Shown: in pieces, positions 1 through 6,452 of the stretch
How positions within the stretch are numbered: the stretch's first letter is position 1
Layout: every line of letters begins with the position of its first letter
Assembly: GCA_030040525.1 (NCBI GenBank)
Contig: JASHTN010000136.1
Coordinates: 1-7,717 of the forward strand
Length of the DNA: 7,717 nt
Direction of reading: 5' to 3'
DNA from: Gammaproteobacteria bacterium
GTDB lineage: Bacteria; Pseudomonadota; Gammaproteobacteria; Steroidobacterales; Steroidobacteraceae
Program-made: the position numbers and the translations under genes
Notes under the pieces: model-generated
What the model was told of the DNA's origin: nothing
Seen by the model: only the letters and a program-made list of their open reading frames with translations
Database searches by the model: none

Positions 1-150
1 CTCGCGTCCGCCGAGCGCACCGCGGAGTTTCTGCGGCAGTACTGTCACGTCGATATGCATATCGACGAGAACATCCTCAGTCGCGACGAATACCGCCAGG
101 CGCAGGCCGGCAAGCGGCACTTCCGCGACAGCAGCGCCCACGCCGCCTGA
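1..150 (+). CDS. C-terminal end of an unidentified protein (5'-truncated by the window)
   Basis: An open frame runs from base 1 in frame 1 to a TGA at 148-150, giving the last 49 residues of a protein that begins before the window. The tail is polar and charged (it includes QYCHVDMHIDENILSRDEY) and ends in an Ala-rich stretch. There is no membrane segment, signal or motif that I recognise. Codon use is GC-rich at third positions, like the genes downstream, which supports real coding. It lies on the same strand as the cytochrome c gene, 93 bp upstream of that gene's chosen start, so co-transcription is possible. The family cannot be assigned from this fragment, and the reading frame is inferred from the absence of stops over 49 codons plus codon composition. 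Confidence 0.6.
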   Translation, partial: LASAERTAEFLRQYCHVDMHIDENILSRDEYRQAQAGKRHFRDSSAHAA

Positions 151-191
151 GGCGGCTGCGGCTCCGCGGCGCCGTTCCGGTGGCATTTGGC

Positions 192-223
192 ACGGCGAGT
201 CCGTAAGATTCGGGGCCGTTTTT
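192..223 (+). terminator. Possible intrinsic terminator or 5'-leader hairpin upstream of the cytochrome c gene
   Basis: ACGGC (192-196) pairs with GCCGT (215-219), and inside it CCG (201-203) pairs with CGG (211-213) around the loop TAAGATT. The right arm runs into five T residues (219-223). This is the layout of a weak Rho-independent terminator for the gene ending at 150. However, the run ends only 7 nt before the GGAG ribosome-binding site at 231-234, so a full stop here would leave almost no room for a separate cytochrome promoter. It could instead act as a leader hairpin or attenuator, or be chance. The bulge between the stems lowers confidence. Confidence 0.3.
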
Positions 224-230
224 CGTGACG

Positions 231-234
231 GGAG
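231..234 (+). promoter_or_regulatory. Ribosome-binding site deciding the cytochrome c start
   Basis: GGAG lies 9 nt upstream of ATG 244 but directly abuts ATG 235, which is too close to initiate there. The site therefore favours the shorter protein, whose N-terminus is also a cleaner signal peptide. Confidence 0.55.
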
Positions 235-243
235 ATGTGGCGC

Positions 244-924
244 ATGACGGGGCGGACCAGGGCCTGCGCACTGCTGCTCGGTGGGACCGTCGCGCTGTTG
301 GCTGCCCGCGTGGTAGTGCACGCACAGGCACCGGCCGCGCCCGCGGCAGCGCCGGCCCCGGCCGGTCCGCTGAAGGGCGACCCGGTGCACGGCAAGGCCA
401 TCTCCTATACCTGCCTCGGCTGTCACGGCATCAGCGGCTACAAGAACGCCTATCCCATGTACAGCGTTCCGGAGCTGCGCGGACAGAGCCCGGATTACCT
501 GGTGGCGGCGCTGCACGAGTATCGCGACGGTGACCGCTCATTCATCACGATGCATGCCCAGGCGGAAGAGCTCTCCGACCAGGACATGGCCGATATCGCC
601 GCATACTTTGCCGGCACGCCGCTCAGGCCCACCGGCAAGCCCGAGGGCACCGTGCCCAAGGCGGCGACGCTGTGCGTCTCGTGTCACGGCCAGGACGGCG
701 TCGCCATTGCGCCGATGTATCCGTCACTCGCCGGGCAGCACGAGGATTACCTGGTGCGCGCGCTCGATGAGTACAAGCGCGGTGGGCGCAAGAATCCGAT
801 CATGACGGGCTTCGCCGCCAACCTCTCGGACGACGACATCGAGACGATCGCCGAGTACTTCAGCCGTCTCACGCCCTCGCTCGGCACCGAGCCGAGGCCC
901 TGGACGCGCCTCTCCGCCGAATAG
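244..924 (+). CDS. Dihaem cytochrome c, c4 type, secreted
   Basis: This is a periplasmic electron carrier of 226 residues with two tandem class I cytochrome c domains. It has two covalent haem-binding motifs, CLGCH (C57, C60, H61) and CVSCH (C144, C147, H148). The likely sixth ligands are M103 and M187, each just before a conserved segment (LSDQDMADIAAYF and LSDDDIETIAEYF) typical of the c4 family. Residues 1-29 form a signal peptide ending HAQA, followed by an Ala/Pro-rich linker to about residue 41. Size and two-fold repeat fit cytochrome c4, which in other proteobacteria passes electrons to terminal oxidases; that role is inferred here. The start was set at ATG 244, not the in-frame ATG at 235, because GGAG (231-234) touches the 235 codon but sits 9 nt before 244. 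The gene stands between an unidentified gene and a Do protease, and no oxidase genes are in view. Confidence 0.93.
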   Translation: MTGRTRACALLLGGTVALLAARVVVHAQAPAAPAAAPAPAGPLKGDPVHGKAISYTCLGCHGISGYKNAYPMYSVPELRGQSPDYLVAALHEYRDGDRSFITMHAQAEELSDQDMADIAAYFAGTPLRPTGKPEGTVPKAATLCVSCHGQDGVAIAPMYPSLAGQHEDYLVRALDEYKRGGRKNPIMTGFAANLSDDDIETIAEYFSRLTPSLGTEPRPWTRLSAE

Positions 925-1000
925 GCGCCGAAAAGGGGCGCAAGACCTCCCCGCAACCGCGCCGCGCGCCCGCAGAGCGCACCCGCGGCGCTCTTAAGGC

Positions 1001-1009
1001 TGGCATAAG
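1001..1009 (+). promoter_or_regulatory. Weak candidate extended -10 promoter for the Do protease gene
   Basis: TGG followed by CATAAG (1004-1009) resembles an extended -10 element (TGN plus four of six bases of TATAAT), about 51 bp upstream of the start codon. No convincing -35 hexamer lies at 17 bp spacing. The surrounding 925-1059 spacer is the only gap upstream of this gene and holds no other evident gene. A heat-shock or envelope-stress (RpoE-type) promoter would be expected for this family, but I see no clear GGAACTT-type element. Confidence 0.2.
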
Positions 1010-1059
1010 CCTGCCTGCCTAAGGTTCGGTCACAGACTTCCGCAGGAGCGTCGCAACTC

Positions 1060-2640
1060 ATGAATCTCGCCACCTTCGTCCGTAAACCGCTCATCGCCGC
1101 GATTCTCGGGGCGGCCACCATCGCGCTGCCCGTCGGCGCGCTCTACGTGGCCGGCTCGACACGCGCCACCGCCGTCGCCGCACCGGTCATGACGGCGACC
1201 GCGAGCATGCCCGCCACCACGCCGACCATGATGCTGCCGGACTTCAGCGCCATGGTGCAGAAGTACGGACCGGCGGTGGTCAACATCACGGTCACGGGCA
1301 AGGTGCCGGCGTCCTGGAGCCAGGGCGATGAGAACGGCGACAACGGCGACAACGGCGGCAACGGCGGCAACGGCGAGAACGGCGAGAACGGCGAGAACGG
1401 CGAGAACGGCGGCAACGGTGACAGCGGCGGCGACAACCCGTTCGGGCCCAACAGCCCCTTCGCGCCGTTCTTCCGCGGCTTCGGCTTCAACTTCCAGACG
1501 CCGCGGCCCGAGCCGATGCGCGGCGAGGGCTCGGGCTTCATCATCCAGCCCGACGGCGTGATCATGACCAACGCCCACGTGGTGAACGGCGCGAGCGAAG
1601 TGACCGTGCGGTTGACCGACCGGCGTGAGTTCCGCGCCAAGGTCATCGGCACCGATCCGACGTCCGACATCGCCGTGATCAGGATCAACGCCCACGATCT
1701 GCCGACGGTGAAGCTCGGCGACTCGCGCACCCTCAAGGTCGGCGAATGGGTGCTGGCGATCGGCGCACCGTTCGGCTTCGACAACAGCGCCACCGCCGGC
1801 ATCGTCAGCGCCAAGGGGCGCACCCTCCCCGGCGACGGCTATGTGCCCTTCATCCAGACCGACGTGCCGATCAATCCCGGCAACTCGGGCGGACCGCTCT
1901 TCAACATGCGCGGTGAGGTGGTCGGCATCAACTCGCAGATCTACAGCCGCAGCGGCGGCTATCAGGGCGTGTCGTTCTCCATCCCGATCGACATCGCCAT
2001 GCAGGTGGGCAATCAGCTCGAGACCACCGGACATGTCAGCCACGGCAGGCTCGGTGTGCTCGTCCAGGACGTCAGCCAGGGACTGGCCGACTCGTTCGGT
2101 CTGCCGAAGCCCGAGGGTGCGCTGGTCTCGAGCGTCGACGCCGACGGTCCAGCGGCGCGCGCCGGTATCGAGCCCGGCGACGTGATCCTCAAGCTCAACG
2201 GCCAGACGATCGCGGACTGGACGGAGCTGCCGGTGGCGGTGGCGAGTCTCACCCCCGGCACCCGGGTCGATCTGCAGGTCTGGCGCAATCACGAGCCGCG
2301 CAACCTCACGGTGAAGCTCGGCAGCCTCGCGGACGAGCGCACCGCCTTCAACGGCGGTCCCTCGGACCACAATGGCGGCAAGCTCGGGCTCGCGGTCCGG
2401 CCGCTCAGCAGCGATGAGCAGCGCCAGGCCAACACGCGGGGCGGGCTCGTGGTCGAGCGCTCGAGCGGTCCCGCGGCCGACGCCGGCATCGAGCCAGGCG
2501 ACGTCGTGCTCGCGGCCAACGGCGCGTCGGTCTCGACCGCGGAGGAGCTGCGCCGGGCGGTCGCGAAGTCCAACGGTCACATCGCGCTGCTGATCCAGCG
2601 CGGCGACACGCGGCTGTTCGTGCCGGTGCAGGTGGGCTGA
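1060..2640 (+). CDS. Do/HtrA-family periplasmic serine endoprotease (DegP/DegQ/MucD-like) with two PDZ domains
   Basis: This is an envelope quality-control protease that degrades misfolded periplasmic proteins. The 526 residues comprise an N-terminal hydrophobic signal or anchor (about 10-32), a trypsin-like domain (about 61-315), PDZ1 (about 329-420) and PDZ2 (about 441-526). The catalytic triad is H173 (TNAHVV), D203 (TSDIAVI) and S276 (GNSGGPL), all intact and spaced as in E. coli DegP. Both PDZ domains keep the GIEPGDV segment. The loop corresponding to DegP loop LA (about 86-146) is expanded and carries ten Gly-X-Asn/Ser triplets (residues 93-122), then a Phe/Pro-rich stretch. AGGAG at 1044-1048, 11 nt before the ATG, supports the start. 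The length slightly exceeds typical family members, mainly because of the loop. Its stop is 6 bp from the convergent S53 gene. DegP, DegQ and MucD cannot be told apart from sequence alone. Confidence 0.95.
   Translation: MNLATFVRKPLIAAILGAATIALPVGALYVAGSTRATAVAAPVMTATASMPATTPTMMLPDFSAMVQKYGPAVVNITVTGKVPASWSQGDENGDNGDNGGNGGNGENGENGENGENGGNGDSGGDNPFGPNSPFAPFFRGFGFNFQTPRPEPMRGEGSGFIIQPDGVIMTNAHVVNGASEVTVRLTDRREFRAKVIGTDPTSDIAVIRINAHDLPTVKLGDSRTLKVGEWVLAIGAPFGFDNSATAGIVSAKGRTLPGDGYVPFIQTDVPINPGNSGGPLFNMRGEVVGINSQIYSRSGGYQGVSFSIPIDIAMQVGNQLETTGHVSHGRLGVLVQDVSQGLADSFGLPKPEGALVSSVDADGPAARAGIEPGDVILKLNGQTIADWTELPVAVASLTPGTRVDLQVWRNHEPRNLTVKLGSLADERTAFNGGPSDHNGGKLGLAVRPLSSDEQRQANTRGGLVVERSSGPAADAGIEPGDVVLAANGASVSTAEELRRAVAKSNGHIALLIQRGDTRLFVPVQVG
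1330..1434 (+). repeat. In-frame 9-bp tandem repeat (GAGAACGGC-type units) in the Do protease gene
   Basis: About eleven degenerate 9-bp units alternate GACAACGGC, GGCAACGGC and GAGAACGGC, and the last form appears four times in a row (about 1372-1407). Because the unit is nine bases, gain or loss of copies keeps the frame and changes the length of a Gly-Asp/Glu/Gly-Asn run in the protease loop. Edges are approximate because the outer units decay. Confidence 0.85.
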
Positions 2641-2646
2641 GCACTC

Positions 2647-5235
2647 TCAGAGGCGGCGGGCCGGCGCCGACGATGCCACGCGCATCGCCGGTCGGCGCGC
2701 CGCAATGAGGATCAGCAGCAGGGCGAGCGCCGCGTAGGCCCAGAGCGGCAGCGGCCCGTCGCCGCCCGACTCGCCTGTGCCGCTCCAGTTGAGCGCCACG
2801 TCGGCCGAGCCATCCGCCGGGTCGAGGTCGGCGTTGGCGGAGCTCGCGGTGAACGCGAGCGTGACCGTCCCGGGCGGGCCGGGTTGCACGACCACCGTGA
2901 TCGACGAGACGCTACCGACCGCGAGCGACCCCACGGTGCAGGTGACCGTCTGGCCGCTCTGGGTGCAACCCGCGCTGCTCATTCCCGCAATCAGCGTGAG
3001 ACCCGCCGGCAGCACGGTCGTGACCACGACGCCGGTCGCAGCCTGCGGGCCGTGGTTGCCCACCTGCAGCGAGTACGAGAGCTGCCCGCCAGCGGTGACC
3101 GTGCCGCTGGCACGGAGGGAGATGTCGGAAGACGTCCAGTACTTGACGAGGTTCGATGCGTTGACACTGCCTAAACCCGTGGCGAAATCCCAGCCCGTCG
3201 CAGCGCCGTAGGCGGGCGCATAGGCCGAATCGCTGGTCGAGAGGACGCCGTAAGTGCCGGACGGCAGGTAGCAGTTGTCCGTCCCCTCGCACACCACGTC
3301 CATGTTGCCCTGCGTCACGTCGTAGAACACGCAGCCGCTCGAGACCCCGTTGCCGCTCGTCGAGTTGCAGCCGAGTCCGCTCGCACTCTGGCTCGAGGCA
3401 AGCGTGTAGTAGACGGTGTTGGGGTTGCCCTGGCGGGCGCCCGTGCTCTGGTTCACCAGCGCCTGGATGCCCGCGAGAATCGGAGTGGCGAACGATGTGC
3501 CCCCGGCGACCGCCCAGCTGCTCGGCGAGCTGCCGCTCGAGCAGGTCGATCCGTCGGAATCGCAGAAGACATAGGCATGACCCCACGGGCCGTCGGAGGC
3601 GAACAGCGAGACGTCCGGCAGATCGCGCACGCCGTCGGCGGGGACTCCGGGCGCCGACTGCCACGAGGGCTTGGGAGTTCCAGCGCAGCCGCCGCCGGAT
3701 GCCGCAATTGCGCAGCTGCTCGGGCCGCCGCTGCCGGCGATGAAATCGATGAAATTGACGGGTGTCGTTGCCTTCGAGCTGTTGCAGAAGCCGCTGCTGC
3801 CGTAGGTCGTCGAGTATCCCTCATAGGCCGCGATCAATGAGCTGGCGCACGACTCGTCCCAGGGGATCTCGGGGATGTAGGAGAGCGCCGAGCCGTACAC
3901 CGAGCTGTTGCTCGAGCTCCAGTAGGTGCTGGTTGTTCCCGCGTACGCGTCGCCGAAGTCCGTACCCCCGACTGCAACGTTGTAGGGAGTTGAGGCTAAA
4001 CCGTTGACCGCAATGCCCTGCGTGGCATAGGCGACTCCGCTGTCGGCGTCGCACACCGCTGCTCCCCAGTCGCCCGCCGCAACGAACACCGACATACCCT
4101 CGCTGGCCGCCTGCTGGTAGGTCGAGGCGAAGGCGGCATTCGCGGTGAGCCCGTTATCGGCCTCGCACTCCGCGTAGCTGATGCTGACGATCGGCGGCGG
4201 CGAGCTGGCGTTGACGAGATTCTCGAGCGCGAGGAGTCCCCCGAAGGTCGTCGAGGTATCGGCGCACGCGGCGAGCTCGATCGCAGCACCCGGCGCGGCC
4301 GCGCTCGCCCACTCGGCATCGAGGATGGCCTCGGCCTGGTCACCGTTCACGCCGGGTGCGCCGCAGGTTTCGGCCCCACCCGGCTGCACTTCGGTGAAGG
4401 ACCCGGAGCTGTAGCCCGAGAGGCCGAACACGCTGCGAAAGGTGCTCCAGTTGGCGGTGTCGTAGACGTACGTGTCCTCGATCACCACGACCGTCTGGCC
4501 CTGGCCGGTGGTGCCCGCGGCGAAGAGCGGATTGAGGTTGTAGATCGTGGCGAGATCGGCCGGGACCACGAGGTGCGCGCTGCCGAGTGTGTAACCAGGG
4601 TGCGCGCGGTGCAGCGTCGGATGCGGGCGGAAGTCGTGCAGCGTAACGATGCCGGCGACGAGCGGCGCGAGTGCAGCCGGGATCTCGGGGTCGCTCGTGT
4701 TGGCCGTGTGCCGCGCTCCGCGCACGGCGAGCGCGTGGATCTCGGTGTGGAAGGCGCCGCGCACGGCGCCCGCGGTTCCGGAGAAATCGATCATCACGGT
4801 GCTCGGATACACGCGGTTGACGGTAAACCCCTGCTGCCGCAGCCAGGCGCCGATCGTGGCGAGATCGGCACCCGCAACGCCGTAGCGCTCACCCAGCTGC
4901 GCGGCGCTCAGCCAGCGGTGAAAGAGCGGCGAGCGGCGATCGTGCAGCTGTCCGATGTAGCGCCCGAGCGCGAGCTCGCGCTCGGCGGGACGCTTGAGGA
5001 GCAGCAGCATGTGCTCGAGCGGCATCGAGTCCGGCACACGACCGAGGTCTCTCGCGGTCCGCGCCTCGGGGCGCGTATTGCCTGAGAGGCGCACCAGCTC
5101 GTGCGCATCGATGTCGGCCGTGACCAGCACGCGCGCCGGAGCGGACTGCGCGCGGGCGGGCTGGAAGGCACCAGCCGCGAGCGCAAGAGCGGCCAGGGCA
5201 GCGGCGAGGAGCAAGCGGCGCGAGCGTCTCGGCAT
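2647..5235 (-). CDS. S53 (sedolisin/kumamolisin) peptidase with pro-domain, DUF11 domain and C-terminal sorting-like anchor
   Basis: This is a secreted serine-carboxyl endopeptidase of 862 residues. The signal peptide (1-30) ends ARA-Q. The pro-kumamolisin activation domain (about 35-200) contains SPLFHRWLSAAQLGERYG. The catalytic domain (about 222-700) has E302 and D306 (EAILD), oxyanion Asp D389 (VAAGDWG) and nucleophile S581 (GGTSFATP). Likely calcium-site residues are D639 (YDVTQGN) and the D683 region (GWDFATGLG). All catalytic residues are intact. The D389 to S581 gap is about 80 residues longer than in kumamolisin. Sixteen cysteines lie in the exported part, suggesting disulfides. A DUF11-type beta-sandwich (about 702-815) precedes a GESGGDG linker, PLPLWA (828-833), a hydrophobic helix (to about 846), Arg-Arg (847-848) and a 14-residue tail. 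The gene follows the membrane-protein gene by 9 bp, with no strong ribosome-binding site, so translational coupling is likely. The inferred role is an anchored or processed envelope protease sorted by the adjacent exosortase. Confidence 0.93.
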   Translation of the reverse strand: MPRRSRRLLLAAALAALALAAGAFQPARAQSAPARVLVTADIDAHELVRLSGNTRPEARTARDLGRVPDSMPLEHMLLLLKRPAERELALGRYIGQLHDRRSPLFHRWLSAAQLGERYGVAGADLATIGAWLRQQGFTVNRVYPSTVMIDFSGTAGAVRGAFHTEIHALAVRGARHTANTSDPEIPAALAPLVAGIVTLHDFRPHPTLHRAHPGYTLGSAHLVVPADLATIYNLNPLFAAGTTGQGQTVVVIEDTYVYDTANWSTFRSVFGLSGYSSGSFTEVQPGGAETCGAPGVNGDQAEAILDAEWASAAAPGAAIELAACADTSTTFGGLLALENLVNASSPPPIVSISYAECEADNGLTANAAFASTYQQAASEGMSVFVAAGDWGAAVCDADSGVAYATQGIAVNGLASTPYNVAVGGTDFGDAYAGTTSTYWSSSNSSVYGSALSYIPEIPWDESCASSLIAAYEGYSTTYGSSGFCNSSKATTPVNFIDFIAGSGGPSSCAIAASGGGCAGTPKPSWQSAPGVPADGVRDLPDVSLFASDGPWGHAYVFCDSDGSTCSSGSSPSSWAVAGGTSFATPILAGIQALVNQSTGARQGNPNTVYYTLASSQSASGLGCNSTSGNGVSSGCVFYDVTQGNMDVVCEGTDNCYLPSGTYGVLSTSDSAYAPAYGAATGWDFATGLGSVNASNLVKYWTSSDISLRASGTVTAGGQLSYSLQVGNHGPQAATGVVVTTVLPAGLTLIAGMSSAGCTQSGQTVTCTVGSLAVGSVSSITVVVQPGPPGTVTLAFTASSANADLDPADGSADVALNWSGTGESGGDGPLPLWAYAALALLLILIAARRPAMRVASSAPARRL
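2664..2698. terminator. Strong hairpin at the convergent junction, inside the S53 3' coding end
   Basis: GCGCCGAC (2664-2671) pairs perfectly with GTCGGCGC (2691-2698). Nested inside, GATGC (2672-2676) pairs with GCATC (2682-2686) around CACGC, leaving a four-base bulge. It begins 24 bp after the Do protease stop codon, a usual terminator position for that gene, and folds in either strand's RNA. There is no T-tract on the plus strand, so it is not a canonical Rho-independent terminator. It could stall polymerase, protect 3' ends or assist Rho. It also encodes the last residues of the S53 peptidase. Confidence 0.4.
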
Positions 5236-5244
5236 GGCGGCGCA

Positions 5245-5844
5245 CTACCCGGTGGCGTGTTGGCGCGCGCGCGGCCGCCCATGCCGCTGCGAGACAGCCA
5301 CGGTGAGCAGCGCCGCGACGACCTCCAGCACGAAGCCGCCGCCGGCCTCGACGAACTCGGACACGCGCTGCGCAAATGTCAGCGGATCGGGATCGCCGGC
5401 CAGGCCGGCGGAGGCGTCGGCGAACGCATAGAGCGTATGGCAGGCGGCGAGAGCGATCGCCACAGCGAGAAACACCGGAACGCCGAGCGCTGCGCGCAGC
5501 CACCGCTCGCGTGCGTGCTGCGCCGGCCAAAGGAGCAGCAGCGTCCAGAAGACGAGCGGTGCCTGGACCATTTCCCCGACCGCGATGCGGCAGACGACGA
5601 CGGCGGCGGGCGCCGTATCCGCGCCCTGCCTTCGCACCTCGCCCACCATGCGCAGCACCGCCGCGCCACCCGGGCCCTCGCGCCTCACCGCCACCTCGCG
5701 CACCGTCCAGGGATGGCTGCCGGCGAGCAGCGTCGTTGCGCCCGCAAGGCCTGGTGCAGCCAGTCTGGCGTAGCTCTCTGCCCCGAGGGCGCCGACGGCA
5801 CACGCGCCGGCCGCGACCAGCGCCCAGGACCATTCACGCGGCAT
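5245..5844 (-). CDS. Small polytopic membrane protein, probable exosortase partner
   Basis: The 199-residue protein has hydrophobic segments near 8-26, 84-106, 117-139 and 166-186. Between the first two is a soluble loop of about 55 residues (roughly 28-82), rich in charged and small residues and plausibly periplasmic. The C-terminus is short and basic (QRHGRPRARQ). I recognise no catalytic motif. Its start overlaps the exosortase gene's end by 11 bp and its stop is 9 bp before the S53 peptidase start, so the three are very likely one transcript with coupled translation. Small exosortase-associated membrane proteins are known beside some exosortases, and an accessory role in sorting or processing is inferred from position only. 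High-GC antisense frames over this region are less convincing than this one, which shows clear membrane-helix periodicity. Confidence 0.8.
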   Translation of the reverse strand: MPREWSWALVAAGACAVGALGAESYARLAAPGLAGATTLLAGSHPWTVREVAVRREGPGGAAVLRMVGEVRRQGADTAPAAVVVCRIAVGEMVQAPLVFWTLLLLWPAQHARERWLRAALGVPVFLAVAIALAACHTLYAFADASAGLAGDPDPLTFAQRVSEFVEAGGGFVLEVVAALLTVAVSQRHGRPRARQHATG

Positions 5845-6346
5845 GGCGCGGGGCCGCCGTGGAGGCCGCGGCGCTCCAGCAGGCGAAGTAGAGCGCGAGC
5901 AGCACGATCGGACCCAAGGGCAGGATGAGCCCGTGCAGTGCCTGCCACAGGGAGGGTTGGTAAGTGAGGGTGTAATGCAGCAGCAGCAGGCGCGTGAGAC
6001 TCAGAGCGTAGGCGAGCAGCGAGCCCCACAGGAGGCCCTGCAGGCGCCGCCGGCCGCTCGCGGGAAAGGCGAGCACTGCCGCGAGCAGCAGCAGGAACAT
6101 CTCGATGCCCTCGCAGCCGCGGGTCACGTTGAGCGCCGGCCCCTGCAGCGAGATCAGCCTGCGGCCGAGGAGCTGCACGTGCTCGGCGGGCGTCAGCACC
6201 CCGATGAGGGCCGCGGTGGGCTTGAGAATCAGCGTCTCGACGAGGAAGCGCTCGAGCGCCGTGCCGCGCAGTGCCTCGAATCCGCCGATGAGCAGCGCGG
6301 CGAGCGCCGCGAAGGCGAGCGCGAAGCGCAAGGGGGTGGACTGCAT
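5834..6346 (-). CDS. Exosortase/archaeosortase-family transpeptidase (short single-domain type)
   Basis: This 170-residue integral membrane protein has hydrophobic segments near 8-25, 36-52, 80-96, 105-125 and 138-158. It carries the family's catalytic signature in order: C78 in RGCEGIE after a periplasmic stretch, R119 in LSLTRLLLLHY and H138 in ALHGLILP. Exosortases recognise C-terminal signals (motif, helix, basic residues) on exported proteins and cut or transfer them. The length matches short classes such as XrtH and XrtM rather than the longer EpsH/XrtA group; I cannot assign the subclass. The start is ATG 6346, as no stronger in-frame start with a ribosome-binding site was seen; the upstream bases lack a clear Shine-Dalgarno. 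It is the first gene of the minus-strand unit, overlapping the next by 11 bp, and its likely substrate, the S53 peptidase, is third. No polysaccharide-polymerase genes of the classic exosortase clusters are in view. Confidence 0.87.
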   Translation of the reverse strand: MQSTPLRFALAFAALAALLIGGFEALRGTALERFLVETLILKPTAALIGVLTPAEHVQLLGRRLISLQGPALNVTRGCEGIEMFLLLLAAVLAFPASGRRRLQGLLWGSLLAYALSLTRLLLLHYTLTYQPSLWQALHGLILPLGPIVLLALYFACWSAAASTAAPRHAA

Positions 6347-6370
6347 GGAGCGGCGGAGGCTCGCAAAAGT

Positions 6371-6385
6371 CTGTGACAGCTGTTA
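6371..6385. promoter_or_regulatory. Overlapping short dyads upstream of the exosortase gene
   Basis: CTGTGACAG (6371-6379, CTGT-G-ACAG) overlaps ACAGCTGT (6376-6383), a perfect 8-bp palindrome that extends to TGACAGCTGTTA with one mismatch. CTGTGAC (6371-6377) also recurs inverted as GTCACAG at 6416-6422. The cluster lies 25 bp upstream of the exosortase start, where a repressor or activator could bind. No regulator is identified. Confidence 0.3.
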
Positions 6386-6421
6386 GGGGCTCCGGTGCCG
6401 CCTTGTCATCTGTCCGTCACA

Positions 6422-6439
6422 GCATTGTTGAGACAATGC
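6422..6439. promoter_or_regulatory. Operator-like inverted repeat in the divergent spacer
   Basis: GCATTGT and ACAATGC form perfect 7-bp arms around TGAG. The element is AT-richer than its surroundings and lies between the divergent exosortase and 293-residue-protein genes, 76 bp from the former and 71 bp from the latter's ATG. Size and symmetry suit a dimeric helix-turn-helix regulator. A hairpin in either leader RNA is the alternative. No flanking promoter was convincing. Confidence 0.4.
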
Positions 6440-6452
6440 CGGTCGCGTCGCC

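Noticed and set aside
142..156. Terminator formed by GCCGCC-TGA-GGCGGC around the first stop codon
   Set aside because: The 6-bp stem is perfect but has a three-base loop containing the stop codon and no following T-tract; it is more likely a result of Ala codons next to GC-rich sequence.
188..202. Sigma-54 promoter upstream of the cytochrome c gene
   Set aside because: TGGCACG at 188-194 matches the -24 element, but the position 10 bp after GG reads CC instead of GC and there is no TTGC, so the -12 element is absent.
925..941. Terminator hairpin right after the cytochrome c stop
   Set aside because: GCGCC and GGCGC form only a 5-bp stem and are followed by CAAGACC with no T-run.
1330..1434. 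CRISPR-like or minisatellite non-coding array
   Set aside because: The units are 9 bp, contiguous and without spacers, and stay in frame within a protease gene; it is a coding tandem repeat.
1030..2580. 516-residue open frame on the minus strand opposite the Do protease
   Set aside because: It is antisense to a gene with an intact catalytic triad and two PDZ domains. The product is a low-complexity Ala/Val/Arg/His-rich string whose repeated Val-Leu-Ala run is only the complement of the 9-bp repeat.
4889..5833. 314-residue minus-strand frame overlapping the membrane-protein and S53 genes
   Set aside because: It is extremely Arg/Ala/Gly-rich, has no recognisable motif and is a shifted frame of two well-supported genes.
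5101..5928. 275-residue plus-strand frame across the exosortase unit
   Set aside because: It is Arg/His/Gln-rich, without motifs, and antisense to three genes with coherent signal, membrane and catalytic features.
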